Of a stretch of 64,000 nt of DNA, positions 33,966 through 46,879 are shown in pieces. The translations under genes and the position numbers were made by a program. Origin of the DNA: Ochotona curzoniae (Eukaryota > Chordata > Mammalia > Lagomorpha > Ochotonidae); assembly GCF_017591425.1 (NCBI RefSeq), contig NW_024464918.1, positions 22,844,001 through 22,908,000 on the forward strand. Reading direction: 5' to 3'. The notes beneath the pieces were generated by a model. It had not been told where the DNA came from. It did no database searches and saw only the letters and a list, made by a program, of their open reading frames with translations. Position 1 is the stretch's first letter, and each line of letters starts with the position of its first letter.

Positions 33966-35139
33966 AATCAATTAAAAGTAACTTCTGATGTAAATATTGA
34001 AGAAGATTAAACAGTTGTGCAGAAGATAACTAAAGATAAATGCATAGTCCTTGAAGGGAGCATATTGTACTCCCTGCCGGAAAGGGAGCGTGGTGGTTCA
34101 GGCTTCGCACAGCTATGGCTGGGAATATGCGTGAAGTCCAGCCTCAGAGCACTCTCCTCGGAAGCAAACCCAATCAAATAGGATTTAGAATTTTCAAAGC
34201 TTTCTGCCATCAAACCTCTTTATTACTAGCCTGATCTGATTCTATTTCTGGGCAGTAGGCGGAGCAGCACCAGCTGTCTGTGTAGGGATTACCTCTTGCC
34301 CCTACGGAGAAGTTTGTGGGAGGTAGGCGTGGAGAGCGCTCAGCCAGAAATTGGAAATTCTGCATTTATCCCAAGGTGGCCCACCCCTCTCTCCCTCCTT
34401 CCTGTGTGCTTTGGCGGGCAGAGAGGGTATAATTTGAGGTGAATTGGAGCAAAGTCCTTTGCCCTAAGCAGCTTCTTTAAAAGCTCCTCAATGATGAAAA
34501 AGCTAATGACCTTTGAACTAAGTGTCATAGTTCATGCTGCCTTTTGGATGAGATGGAACTCAGATAAAGTTTTTCTGGTGGACAGTGGTGCACGGAGAAA
34601 CAACACACACATGGAGAGAGCAGGCGTGACTGTGGCTGGCTTTCACTTGGAGTTGGTGTGTTGGAGCTTCATACCCATACTGAATAGATGAGGTTGTAGA
34701 ATTCCCCCTGACCTGCAAAAAAAAAAATCTCATTTCAAATCCCACTCCCCTCACCGCCCCCCCAAACTTAGACTACGTCATTTTTTTTTTTGTCTGAGTT
34801 CTACTGTTAAATGCTTTATCTTGCTGCTTTCCTAGAGTTAGTTTTTCTGAGGGCAGATCTTACATCTAGCTACTAGAGAGTACGTCACATTTATGTCTTT
34901 TGTTATACTAACCTTTTTACACTTTCTCACACACTACAGGCGACGAAGAGATAGTATCTGAAAATGATTTTGGAAGCCCAGCTGTCATGGCCAACAAACC
35001 ACCAAAACACATTGTTTTAGGAGTGTCTAGATTTAGGGAATGCTATTACTGTGCTACTAGAGCTATGCTTACAAGCACAGATTGCTTCAAAGAAGAGATT
35101 ACCTTGGTTATGCTGAAACCAAGGAATGGAATATAAGAG
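33966..35139. other. Intronic stretch with nothing recognised
   Basis: Contains oligo-A (about 34719-34728) and oligo-T (about 34781-34790) runs. No exon or transposon is supported, although CACTACAG at 34932-34939 resembles a splice acceptor with no matching coding content after it. Confidence 0.45.
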
Positions 35140-35144
35140 GGACT

Positions 35145-35410
35145 GCTCTTATGGCACAATCAGATAAACCACCACTTACAATGCTGGTATCCCATTTGGA
35201 GTGCACACTGAAGTCGTAGCTGCACTGCTTCCAATCCATCTTCCTGCTGATGTATTTGGAGAGGCAACAGGAAATGGTCCAAGCAGTTGGATGCCTGACA
35301 CCCATGTGGAACACCAGCATGGAGCTCCTGGGTCCTGCTTTTGGCCTGCCCCAGACCTGATCATTGTGGTCATTTGGGGAGTGAACCAACAGACACAATT
35401 TCTGCCCCCT
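35145..35410 (+). mobile_element. CSINE, diverged
   Basis: AATGCTGGTATCCCATTTGGAGTG, TCCAATCCATCTTCCTGC, AAGCAGTTGGATGCCTGACACCCATGTGG and CATTTGGGGAGTGAACCAACAGA run in sense order; the CT-rich tail is eroded. Confidence 0.8.
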
Positions 35411-35424
35411 TCCCCTAACCACAT

Positions 35425-35590
35425 CACTCTGACAGAAAGAAAGTGGCTTTCCATCTCCTGGTTGGTTCTACAAATTTCCAGGGCTGGACTAATAGAAGGG
35501 AGCTGGAATTAGAAGCAGGGAAGCCAGGATACCAACATGGACCACTAGCTTTGTGAGCAGCATTACCCAGCGTACTCTCCAGTCCCTTGA
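35425..35590 (-). mobile_element. CSINE fragment, opposite orientation
   Basis: TTTCCATCTCCTGGTTGG at the tail side, then GGGAGCTGGAATTAGAAGCAGG, GGATACCAACATGG and GCGTACTCTCCAGTCCC. It lies head-opposed to the copy ending at 35410, forming a close inverted pair. Confidence 0.6.
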
Positions 35591-35599
35591 TACTCTTTT

Positions 35600-35865
35600 A
35601 TTTTTTACAAAAAGAATGTAAGCTATATTAAGCATTGACTATGGGTTAATCACTGGTGTTTGGATTTTATGTGTATTATCTCATTTAATTATCACAAAAG
35701 CTCTGCAAATAATACTATTTTAAAAAATGTAAAAATAAATTCAGGGGTAATTTACTTGGAGTTTAAACTATGAAGACAAAGTGCCTGGCAGAGAGGAGTC
35801 CCTAGGTTAAATGTCAAGTTTATCAAAGGCTATGCAAGTGGGCAGCCATTGACCAAGTTTGAGTT
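35600..35865 (-). mobile_element. MIR SINE
   Basis: AAGCATTGACTATGGGTTAATCACTGGTG ... TATTATCTCATTTAATTATCACAAAAGC ... AATAATACTATTTT follows the antisense MIR core. Confidence 0.75.
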
Positions 35866-35937
35866 TAAGGCCAGAGCTGTTGATACCTACATTCCATCTT
35901 CTTTTCATTGCAGTTTTTCCTCTAAATAGAAACCCTT

Positions 35938-36155
35938 GCAGAGAAAGAGAATCAGCTTTACCAGTGTTTTATTTTAGCTCTATCCAGGTCTCGAGTTGGA
36001 GTAACAGGCTCTCAGCCACCTAAGCCCACCTGCTGTCTTGCAGGGTGAACATTAGCGGGAAGTTAGATTCAGAAGCAAAGCAAGGACTTAAATCCGAACA
36101 CTGAAGCATGGGATGTAAATGGCTCAAGCAATGTTGTAGTTACAGTACCAAATAA
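35938..36155 (-). mobile_element. CSINE, degraded
   Basis: GAGAAAGAGAATCAGC, then AACATTAGCGGGAAGTTAGATTCAGAAGC and CTTAAATCCGAACACTGAAGCATGGGATG run in minus-strand order with poor ends. Confidence 0.6.
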
Positions 36156-36669
36156 ATGCCTTTATGTTTCAGAAGTCTAAAATTCACTTTTTGTGACTTA
36201 TCAATGTATCCCCAAGAGTGCCCATATTCACCCATAAAGATATTATAATTTTTTTAAAGTTGTTTATAAGATTTTGCCCTCAAAAATCATTAACAAAACT
36301 GACAGTAACAATTGTACCTTGTTCTTCTCTTGCCAAGTACTATTTTTACTCTTTAGCAAAAAGATGAGCTAAGACCATAATCATATGAAACAGGAATTTT
36401 TTTAAAAAGTTGTTTCTATCAGGAAATGTTTAATATTAATTTCATTTATTTTCTTGACTCGGGGTTGACTATTTGAGATGTTTTGTCTTTGCAGCCCTGC
36501 AGAAGGAGTGACTTGAATGTCAGACAATGATACATAACATGTGTTATAGAGGCAGGCCTGGGAATTCCAAAGGGTAGGCACTGGGATATAGGGGGAGGAA
36601 CTCTTCAGAAAGTTTAGCTTGCAATAAAACAAGATTGTCATGTTTTAGTGTTGTCTGGTTTGCATTTAA

Positions 36670-36990
36670 AAAAAAAATAGATCATCGTTTTTGTCCGCGC
36701 AGCCGCCCTCTGGTATTATCTCCATCTGGATATCTCCACAGCCCTGGGCCTCTTAGCTCTGAGTAAGTGTGCACCAGCAGCTATTAATAGCTGAATTCTA
36801 CAACAGTCTGCTGTCACAGATGGAATCTGAGCTTCTGAAGACTAAGACCATAAAAACTCATTACAAAGAAAGCAGTGCATTCTTTGGCACTTAATGCAAT
36901 TAAGCTATCTATAAATAAGAAACATCTTTAAAGCAATACACCAGCCCTTGATTGTGTTTTAGATATCCCATCCACTGATGTGGCCCTGGA
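36670..36990. promoter_or_regulatory. Candidate regulatory element with palindromic MEF2-like site
   Basis: Repeat-free. The 16-base perfect palindrome CAGCTATTAATAGCTG (36778-36793) has at its centre CTATTAATAG, which fits the MEF2 consensus YTA(A/T)4TAR. A second AT-rich word, CTATAAATAA, lies about 130 bases downstream (about 36910-36919). TTTGTCCGCGCAGCCGCC near 36690 gives local CpG. MEF2 acts in neurons and muscle, which suits a brain gene. Function is inference. Confidence 0.35.
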
Positions 36991-38114
36991 TATGTGAGTT
37001 TCTCTTTCATGTTGTTAACTGTATCTTAATAGGAATCCAAGAACTAGATGTAAAACGTAAGAGGATTTTTTTAATGAAAAACCATCAAAATATATGAGAA
37101 TAGAATAGAAAACTCCAGCATAATGATTAAATATGGGGGGGGGCAAGTAACCTTGGACCCGGAGAGGATGCATCACAGACACACAGATGGCTGTGTCGGT
37201 AAAGGAAAGGGCTGCAGCTTGACTCTCGTGGGCTGTGTCCATGGTGCGAGCCAGGATGCCTACCTTGAAAGAAAGTGTCCTTGATGATTATCGCACATGT
37301 GTGAGTGCTTCACATGGACCGTGGAGACTCCCAGTTCTTTCCACCTGAATGAGGAGGCTGAGTGTGCTCCCTCTCAAGGAACTTAGTATTTCTATTTAAG
37401 GATACAGGCAGAAGATGGAAAAAGGGATTAAAGTCTATTTCTGCGCCCTGTTTCCCCATGATCCCTTTCTTCCCCAGTATTTATCAAGAGAATTAAAGGA
37501 TTTATGAAATCAGATTAACTACTTGTGTCATCAGTTTTATATTCAAATAATATCAGAGATGCAGCAAAGCCAGGAAAGTGAAAATCCAATGCTATGCATG
37601 AAATTGATTCTTTAGCAACACTCACTGTGTAAATGAATGGAAGCATTTCCTTTGTTTCCTGGGTCTTGTTAGCATGTGGGATCTATGAATGCAAGACCAT
37701 ACCATGTTTTGTTCATTACTTTGTCTCCTGCATCCACCAAAGTAGGCATGTATACCACAGTTAAGGCAGTTTGCAAGCTCTTGCAACGGTTCTTACACGT
37801 TTTTTTTTTTCTGTGTGCTGACATTCGGCCATAATTAACTGATGTAGTCTTTGTGCATGTTCCCTCTTGCATTTAAATTTAGCTTTTTTTCCCAAACTGT
37901 ATAATCCATGCTGTAATTTCTATTATACCTGGGAACAGAATTTCCAAACTCGTTTTAGTCTCCTAATGACACTTTGAAAATGTTTCTCGTGCTCCAAACA
38001 AAATTCATTTTGAAACATAGTGGACTCTCCTGACCTAGACATTTGAATTTTTCTACCAGTAGCTTTTGGGGAGAGGTTGGGAGTATAGATTTTTAGAATA
38101 AGGCAATAATTCCT
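36991..38114. other. Intronic stretch with nothing recognised
   Basis: Contains a G9-10 run near 37135-37143 and a T12 run near 37801. No exon or transposon supported. Confidence 0.45.
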
Positions 38115-38117
38115 GTC

Positions 38118-38275
38118 ATTTTAGCTGGCACATTTATTCATTCCTGTAGTTATTTAAATTATATATAATTACAGTCCTGTGATGTGCTTGGCACCAGTGA
38201 TATAATATTGAATATGACAGAAAAAAAAACAGCCATACCTTCATGGACTTAATGGGAAAAGAGGTTTGGAGAAAG
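38118..38275 (-). mobile_element. L2-type LINE fragment
   Basis: CATTTATTCATTCCTGTAG ... GATGTGCTTGGCACCAGTGATATAATATTGAATATGACAG ... CCATACCTTCATGGACTTAATGGG resembles the L2 3' segment. Confidence 0.6.
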
Positions 38276-38557
38276 CAGAAATTTAACATGTAGTTCTAAT
38301 CAATATATTACACCTTAGAGCCATAGTACTTAGCACTTACATGAATTAGTGTTCTAGTAAAGTTGAAAGAAGAGGTAAATATAATGAAATAGTTGATATA
38401 TGTTAAATAGAAATAGGAAAAGACCGATAGTCCAGAAGATATGTGATTTGTTGCCAATTTTATGGTGTGTACGAATAGTTAAATTTAATTAACATGAGTT
38501 GATATTACTTCAAAATGTTCATGATGAGGGCTATCAGTTGGATTTTAAAACTTTTGT

Positions 38558-38842
38558 TACTCATTTGCTTGAAAGGTGGAAGCACAGGAAGTTTTCCATT
38601 GCACTAGTTTATTCCCCCAAATACTGTAAACAGCGGGGATGGTTCAGGCCAAAGCCAGGAGTCCAGAACTCGTTTCAGGTCCCCCCTATGGGTTATAGGG
38701 TCATCCTTTGCTGTATACAGGGGAACATTAGCTAGATGCTGAATTGGAAGCAGAGCAGCTGGGGCTCCAGCTAGCACTCTGATTTGGAATATCAGCATTG
38801 CAAACAAGAGCTTAACTCACTGCCCCACAGTGCCAGCTCCTC
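38558..38842 (-). mobile_element. CSINE, diverged
   Basis: TTGCTTGAAAGGTGGAAGCACAGG at the tail side, GGTTCAGGCCAAAGCCAGGAG in the body and CTGCCCCACAGTGCCAGC at the head end, in minus-strand order. Confidence 0.8.
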
Positions 38843-40419
38843 AACTGGATGTTTAAGAAAGAGAGGAGTTTAAACAAATGGATAAGGAATTGAACAACAA
38901 ATGCAATTTAAAAACTAATAATTGAAGTTTCTAATAAGATTTGAACTCAAAACCATATAAAAATATATCTTACTGTACATTTTGCTTGACTTTTTTCTCA
39001 CTGTGTAAAAATGATTTGTAGTTGATTTAAGAAATAGATTGTTAAATTGATATTAATGTACTTGTGGTTCCAGGGACTTGCTCTGTTTCAGATTTGCTAC
39101 ATCTTGGAACCTTTTGATTGGGTTGTGCTTTTTTATTTTTACAATGCAAAATTTTCTTTATGTTCTGTTCCTAAAAAAAATCTTTTCAATATGACTTCCT
39201 ACAACTGTACTTGAATTCTGCTTCAGAATAAGAGGTTTGAGAAATTATGGCCAAGTTCTAAGTTTACCCATGTCCACAGCACCCATTCAGATACAGTGTA
39301 CCATTATATAATGATTAAAAGTAAATTTGAGTTCAGAATATAAATTGACTTCACATATTGACTCTACCACTCTTGTATTGGGCATGCTATTTAATCACTC
39401 TCAAATTCATTACTTTTTATAGGTAGAGGTATTTCATTTGAATTATATAATTGAGTGCCAGGTACTAAGAAGGTGGGATAGTGGGTAAGCCTTGTGAGAT
39501 GGCTGATTATTTGAATGTCAATCTTTGGATGATTGAATGACATCTAACTTTTATAATCTCCAGAACTCTGTACCTTAAATAAATCTTCTCTTATCTTCAT
39601 ACCTGCCACCATTCCCTACCTTGAAAATGGGTGCCTAATTTCTATAGGTCTGTCTGAACTGGAGGAGGCAACCAGGTTTGCTAGAAATGCTGTGTCATGA
39701 ACATCTATCCTATTTCATGTGATAGCAGTAACAACAAAAATCTAATCTGTAGTATGAATTTTTATAGCATGTCATCATTTGGGAAATATTCTAAAATACA
39801 TTATAGTATTTAATATTTCCAAAAAGCGAATTTAATTTATAAATATTAATCTCTCAACACTTAAAGCACAGAAAATAACTTCATGGAATACATTTCTTCC
39901 TTACTCACTGATATATAAGGGTGCCTAAACTTGAATGTAATTATTCCAACTAATCCATTAGTATTTCCAACAATAAAGTTAGTGTGTTTAGAAAAAAAAT
40001 AGCACATTTGCATTGCAAATAAAAATGCAAACAAGTGAAAATTAATATAGTCCAAAGTGGTTATTAATACGAGAGAGATTAAAGAGTAGAATGAGGGACT
40101 ATATTGAATCAGTGTAATCAAACAAAAGCTTGCTAGAAAAAAAACATTATTGGGAGATGCTGTATGTTTTCTTTTGCCAAATAAGCATGTAGTCATTGCT
40201 CTGCGGGTATCCTATTGTTGCTGACTGTGTCTCCTGTTGAACCAAGGAGGAAAGGAGTCAAACAGCTGCTTTCCCAGCACCATGGACAGCTCAGCAATCC
40301 TCTAAAGGATTGCTCCATATACAGCAGGAACAAAGTCCTGTCTATCTGATAGCATCAGCTCAGTGAAGCCCAGGGGAACTGACCTGACCTTGTAATGGTC
40401 ACTCAATGAGGAACGCAAA
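38843..40419. other. AT-rich intron, one degraded SINE
   Basis: Mostly unrecognised. At about 39468-39590, AAGGTGGGATAGTGGGTAAGCC ... CTGTACCTTAAATAAATCTTC looks like a badly degraded plus-strand CSINE. The minus-strand frame 39861-40196 is AT-driven and has no recognisable product. Confidence 0.45.
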
Positions 40420-40650
40420 TTTAAAGTAGCAGTGGAGTTGCATTAAATGCTTATTCAGGATATTTCATTAGTGTCAATAAGTATGACACATTTAAAATTA
40501 TTGATTTTTGTATTTTTCTCAATTTAGAACCAGGAGAAGCTCAATTAATTACTATAAAGTGCCTTCATAGAGCTCTCTTCCAATCTTTGTTAAATCCCAT
40601 TTCAATAATTAATCTATTAACCACAGTTGAGTTACATGAGTGTACATTTT
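40420..40650. promoter_or_regulatory. Candidate conserved non-coding element
   Basis: A repeat-free AT-rich stretch with several homeodomain-type cores (CATTAGTG, CTCAATTAATTACTATAAAG, CAATAATTAATCTATTAACC). The spacing and TAAT density suggest an enhancer, but AT-rich background alone could give the same words. Confidence 0.22.
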
Positions 40651-43600
40651 TAGGGGGTTTTGTTTGTATTTTTTTTAATACACACATGTCCCTCTCCCTT
40701 TTACCCAATATTTTTTTTCCAAAATTCAACCATTCTGTGTATGGCTAAATCTTTCCTGTTAATAAAGACAAAATTGAAATCCAAAGATGGTATCCTTTAG
40801 CTATTGAAGAAGGGATCCTGGAAGTCAGATAGAACTTACAGGAAGGAGAAGAAAACAGCTACTGTGATAGCACTGTCTGCCCTCATTGTCCCGAAAACTT
40901 GGTCACAAGGAACGTGAGGTGAGGCAAGCTGAGAGCAAGGTTGCTCACTTTCGCATGATTTCTTTCATGTGATGAGTTTCCATTTGATTATTAAAACTCG
41001 GTAGGGAAGAAGAGACAATCTGTAGCCTATGTGTTTACAATAACCTCACATTCCAAAAACTGATCATCAATAAATTACACTGTTATCAGATATGATGCAT
41101 TGATGTATATAGAATTTGAACCTTCCTTTGTATAAACTTCCTATAGCATCTGATAAAGGTAAACGATTAAACATAAGAAGAAAATGGAAAATTATTAGGA
41201 GAGAGTTGGCACCCATGCCTGCATTTCCTTTCTGTGCCCATCAGTGGTCAGAGATCCTGAAAGGCAATGACATTCCAGCACTGACTGTCAGGATGGTGTT
41301 TGCTGACTTGGTGGCTGGGACCACCACAGCATATATTTCTGGGCTCCTTTCCAACTTTTTTTTTAATTGACCTGAAACGAGACAACAGGGGTTCTGTTTT
41401 GCTGTGTTTCACAAAAACCTTCTATTAGATTGTAAATGATCTTCTGGTTGTTAATGCTTCATGTTATTAAAATGAAAATTCAAGAAAGTAGGAAAGACTA
41501 ACACGTACTTGGAAAATACATTTTTTATGGATAATTGGATTCTTCGAAACATTGTTAACATTACAGTGGACTTAGGTACTATGCCATTGGGAATGAAATT
41601 TCTAAGTCTTTTTAAAACTAATCCTACATTGCAAATCCCTTCTCCGTGTGACATACGTGTTGTGATTTTGTGTGTGGTATGCCAAGTTAACTCCCTGGCA
41701 GCAGAGCATGTCCACCATGGGCAGTGACATGAAGGCTGTCAGATAAAAAGGCCAGATTGAAACCAGGACAGGGAAGTTGAGATCCAAACCAGAAGAAGCA
41801 TGTGTGATTCCTGGGTTTGAATGGAAGATCTCCAAACAGTCTTCTTTGTGAAAAAGACCAAGGTTTCCTTAGATACAAATTTCAAAAAGGATCCTTAGTT
41901 CTTGAAGATATACATTGTATCACTTACTTTCTTAATTTTATAACTACATTGGTTTTCAATTTTAAGGATATTACATCAGTCTAGATTGTAAATCTTAAAA
42001 GTATCCCTCTTCATGCTGTAGTGGTGATAAATGAAGTTTATTTAATCTTACACAGCTAGTTACTGAATACCTACTGAATACTCAGTGCTGTTCTAGAGCA
42101 GTAAGAATGATCACTAAGATTTCCCGCTGTTCTCATAACACTCATTGAGAGGAAGGATCCAAAAGGCAAGCTGGAATTTCATATGAAGTGGTGTAAAGAG
42201 ATTCAGGTAAATCAGTTTCAAAATAAGCCATAGATAGGGAGCCAGTGTTGCCTAGAGTAGACAAAGACCCAAATAATAGAATGGTAGCTACATGGGGAGA
42301 ATCTAAAGAGTAAAGACTCCCAGGAATGGATACAGTAACTGAGAAGGCTCTGAGATACCAGTAGACTTGGAGAGTATATTTCCCAGGACACTCTTTCACC
42401 CCTTTGTTCTTCGATCGGTTGGCACAATCAAGAATTGCACTTTGGAAATCACTATTGTCAAAGACAGATACCACCCTCTTCAGCTCGGTGATGGCGTCTG
42501 TGTGCAATCCTCCATTCTACCCCAGAGTTTTATTCACTACAGATATGTTCCTTGAGACCCTGCCTACCCTTGGGTTTTTAATCTTTTGGAAAGAATCTTA
42601 TCATGACAAGAGAATTCCTCATGTAGCTCACTGAGAAATCATTCGTGGAGATAAGACGTCTTTATCTGACAAAGCAGAAGCAGCAGGAGAGTAGCAGCAG
42701 CTTGGTGGTGAAAGTGATGAATCAGCTCAGATTTACAGATTTCTGGGTCCCAAAATAGTTCAGTTTCAAAATATATTATTCAGAGCAAGGCCCGAGCTAG
42801 AGAGAGAATTAGAGCTGATTTCCAGCTGGCGACTGTGTAGAGGAGAAGAAAGCCTGCACTGATTTGTAGGCATAACTGACCTTGGTAGGAGTGTATGATT
42901 TTACAAATGAAGAGGAAGCCATCTGTTGGTTTATGAGAGTAGGGAGAATGGGGCAGATAATCATCTCTATAGCATTTTATACTTTATTCCTGCTCAGAAA
43001 CTTTGGAAGGCTTTGTCTCAATGTATATTCAGATATTATATGGGGAGGGTTAAAACTGAAGTGAAATGATTGGTCAATCAATCATGCAAGATGGGGTAAA
43101 ACTCACATCTCCACCGTTGTGCAGCCCAGCATTTAAAAATACTCTTGTGTTCCATTCCACATATGGACCTCAAGGAAACAATACATTTAAGTTCCTGAAG
43201 GATCAGCAAAGTTGGAATTTGCTCTTTTCATGGATACAAAGTATCCCAATTGAAAGAGTGGATTTTAGATCAGCATTCTGTCCATTGATTTTTTTTGTGT
43301 GTGTTCAGCCATGTCTATTTCCTGATATGACTTGCTCTGTGATCTTAGTTAAGATTCTCATCTGGAAATTTCTCATCTGGAAAATAGTCATTGAGAGAAC
43401 TGAACTTGTTGTCATACGTTGCTGAACATGCCCCTTATCTCTTTAGATCTTGGAAGCTAACTAGGATAGGGCCTGAGGCAGACTTGAATAGGAGAAAGTG
43501 ATCTAACTTGAGCTGCATGGGGAAGGTGCCCCTTCTAATTGGCCACCCAACATAGGTGTGTTCTTTTGAAACAATGGGACTGATGTTGGTGAAGAACCTC

Positions 43601-43727
43601 TCATTTTTCCCCGAAGAAATTTAGTGGTTTATATATCTCAAGTGAGATTAGACATTTTCTTCTCACCCTCCTTCTATGTCAATCAACCAAATAAGGGGAA
43701 CAAAGACGAAATTGAATTTATTGGGGT
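40651..43727. other. Intronic stretch with nothing recognised
   Basis: About 3 kb without a supportable exon or transposon. Several short frames on both strands (for example 42142-42507 minus and 43066-43425 plus) have no recognisable domain. CTACTGAATACTCAGTGCTGTTCTAGAGC near 42070-42100 may be an old L2/MIR remnant. Confidence 0.4.
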
Positions 43728-43734
43728 GGTGGGA

Positions 43735-44025
43735 TGCCCCATGATTTTGTTGCGGTGGCAGACATAAAGATCTTCCATCTGCTAGTATCCACAGTCCTGT
43801 AATGGATAGACCTAGATCAGATAGAAACCAAAAGCCAGAAACTCAATCCATGTCTGCCATGTGAATGACAGAGACTTAATTCCTTGAACCACTCTTGCCT
43901 CCAAGGTTCTGCATTGGCAGAAAACTGGAGTTAGGATATCAGGGACAGAATTGAACTCCAGTACTCTGAAATGAGATGTGGCATCTTAACTGGTGTCTTA
44001 ATCACTGAGTATACCCAACCCTGCA
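43735..44025 (-). mobile_element. CSINE, diverged
   Basis: AAAGATCTTCCATCTGC, CAAAAGCCAGAAACTC, CTGCCATGTGAATG, TTGAACTCCAGTACTCTGAAATGAGATG and CACTGAGTATACCCAACCC run in minus-strand SINE order. Confidence 0.75.
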
Positions 44026-44039
44026 CCTATTTGACTTAA

Positions 44040-44205
44040 GCATAGATGTAATTCATTAATTCATTCAATGAGTATTTGGAAACCTTATATATCCAAACAC
44101 AGTACTGAGTACTAGCTATAGAACAATTAACAGGACAACTTTGTCCCCTGCCCCCATAAAGTCTCAAATCGAAGAGTTAAGATAACTCTGGATCAAATAA
44201 TCACA
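44040..44205 (-). mobile_element. L2-type LINE fragment
   Basis: TTCATTAATTCATTCAATGAGTATTTGG ... AGTACTGAGTACTAGCTATAGAACAATTAACAGGAC ... CCCATAAAGTCTCAAATCG resembles the L2 3' signature. Confidence 0.6.
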
Positions 44206-46879
44206 AAAGAAGTGAGACTAAGTATCAGCAGGCATGAGGGTTTGTTTTTATAAAGGAGTCATAATAAGCTGTGCTGGGCTAACCTGACCTACTCTCGTGG
44301 AATCATGATGGCAGCTCTGAGGTAGTGACATTAAATTTTAAACCGTCAAGCTAAAGTATGAGGATGGTGGACCCTTTACCTTGGACTAGAGAGAGTAGGC
44401 CCCTAAGAGGATGAAAAGGGGAGGATAGCCTTCGCTAGGACCAGGAGAGAAGGCTAAATCAGATAGGACCAACCTAAGATCAAGAGAAAATCCATGAGCA
44501 GTTTTAAGCACTGGTAGCCTTAGGGGCATATACACAACTTCTGTTGCTTAGTCTGGGAGCCCCATTGTGTTAGAGGATTTTTTCCTATCCACCAGGTGTT
44601 AGATTTCTAACCTTCAAGCCATCAAAAAAAATTTATGTATTGAGGTTTCTCAGTAACCATAAAGGTAGCTAACTAAATTACTTCAAAATCAAAATTAAGT
44701 ATGCTGCTATGGAACCTGGCAACACAGGCTGTGGTATGTGTTCTGGGCACAGAATATATAGGTAGAATCGTGCTGGTTCTCGTTCCTGCTCTCCCACAAT
44801 CACCATGTTTTGTCTGCTCATGTGTGGATTCATTGGTTCGTTCAACTTATGCTGTGAATCAGCTCATAATTTAGAGATAGGATCTATTGAAATATATGAT
44901 AAAGTAAGTAGCATAATTTAAATGTGGAGTAGAAATGTCAGGAAAATAAGGTCGTTTTGGTTTATAATGGAGAAGGCAGGAAATGAACGATATTCAGGAA
45001 AGATTCCATGGAGGAGGCCATGAGAAGTAAAAACAGGCAGGTGCGGGGAGTGAAGATGAGAGGAAGTACCCATGGAAGTAGGAAGCCAGAAAAGTAAGCA
45101 GAAAGAATCTGTGAGCTAGCTGCAATGAAAAGTCTGGCTGGATTTTCAGCAGTGCAGAGGAAAGTTCTTAGAGTTTTCAGATGTTCATATGTAAGAAACT
45201 GAAGACAAGGGTAAAAGAGCAGGGTTCACCAGAGGGGAGCTATTCAAGTTTTTCAAATAGAAAGTGGTTATGACTAGCCAGAAAGGAGAGGGGAGAAGAG
45301 AAATAGAACTCTGGGATAAAAAGCACCAGAATGCCTAGCACATGAGCATCAGTCTCCATGGTGTGACCGATGGCTCTAGCCTCTGTCACTGTAAGCCACT
45401 ATTACAGCCTGGATCCATTACAATTGTGTAAAGTTCCCACCAAAACCTTTCTGTGAAAGAATTCTTGGGGGACATGCCCTACATAGTTATATCTTAAAAA
45501 TGCTTGCCAGATAAAATGGCTTTGGGGAGCCAGGCTTGAATCCCATTCAAAACATGGGCCTCTCAGAAACCATCTGGCCAAGTGTCTGGAGGACCAGGAA
45601 CATTTTAATTTCTTCTGCCTTCCATGGTCACAGACTGGCCATGTAGGGGGATGTTTTATTGAAGCAAATGAACTGCAATGGTAATTTAAAATTGCTAGAG
45701 AAGTAAATTGTTATTAGGGACATTTGACTGTTGATTCGAGGAATAACACTGAGCAGAGTGTATCTGGACCCACGAACTCATTAATGGTGATCAGCAGGAA
45801 GATGAGCTTCGAAGTGAAGTTTTAATATTGCACATTTCTACATTTTTAAGAAAAAGTATTTGAGAATTGAGCAAATACACTTTAGTAATGAAAAATCTTA
45901 AAGGTTATATTCAACAAAAGGGACCTTTTCAAATCAGATCTCAATATCTAAATTCAAAAGAAAAAAACCCCACAACAAAAATTTATTATGTGAGATAATC
46001 GATGTACTCATTAGCTTGAGTTAATCATTTGACAATGTTTATCACAGTACCATGCACTATAAATTTATTGCATTATTTGCCACCACATCTCAAACATAAA
46101 ATTGTGACCAGAGTTTCACAAAGCAGGGTGATAGTCAATGGTTTCTCCATCATCCGTTTTAAGCACCTGGACCAGATGTCCAAGTCGATTACAAGAAAGA
46201 AAATTTCTCAGGCTTTCTGGCTGATGATAATGGGGATGTTTGCCTTGGGAAAGGAGAGGTTTGCATAAGTACCTTAAATGTCACACTGATTGAGTTTTAG
46301 GATGACTCACAGCTGGGAGAAGGAACCAGAACAGAAAGATCTTGACAGTCTAGATGGATGGGCCAAAACTAATAACATGAATTGTGACGGGATCAATGCC
46401 AGTATCTTCCCTGAGGTTTTAAGAAGCACCTGCATGCAAACAGGGAAGGCCTAAGCTTGAGAGCTGATCTCTTCACAACAAGCCTCCAGGGTTATGGTTA
46501 ACTCTTAACACTGAAAAGAATAATATGGCTGCCAAGAAAATGGATATGCTATTTGGCAATATTCATAACTGGAAAAAAAGATAATTTTTTTCAGTACTAT
46601 ATGCTTTTTCTAGTATTTTGTATAAATAGAACAGATTTCATGTATCCAATGAGCTAATATTAACATAAAGATACTTCCCACATTCTTATCTTTTTTTTCC
46701 TATTTTTGCAATAATACACTTAAATTTACTGAAAAAGCACAAGTTTCTGTTTAAATGTGTTCAGCAGGTAGAAAGACTCTGTTCCTCAGGAATTTGGCTA
46801 AGGGTTGTAAATCATTAAATCATGAGATGTCAATTTCACTCTTACACATTCAATTTTTTTTGTGCTCTAAATATCTGCT
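44206..46879. other. Intronic stretch, possibly with old repeat remnants
   Basis: Segments near 44890-45140 (AGATTCCATGGAGGAGGCCATGAG and neighbouring text) resemble an old widespread mammalian repeat but cannot be delimited. 45640-45830 is repeat-free, with TAAT-type words. No exon found. Confidence 0.4.

Noticed and set aside
34930..35030. Possible exon after CACTACAG at 34932-34939
   Set aside because: It does not encode the next conserved PPP2R2B segment, and no other conserved protein is recognisable. Acceptor-like words are common by chance in an intron of this size.
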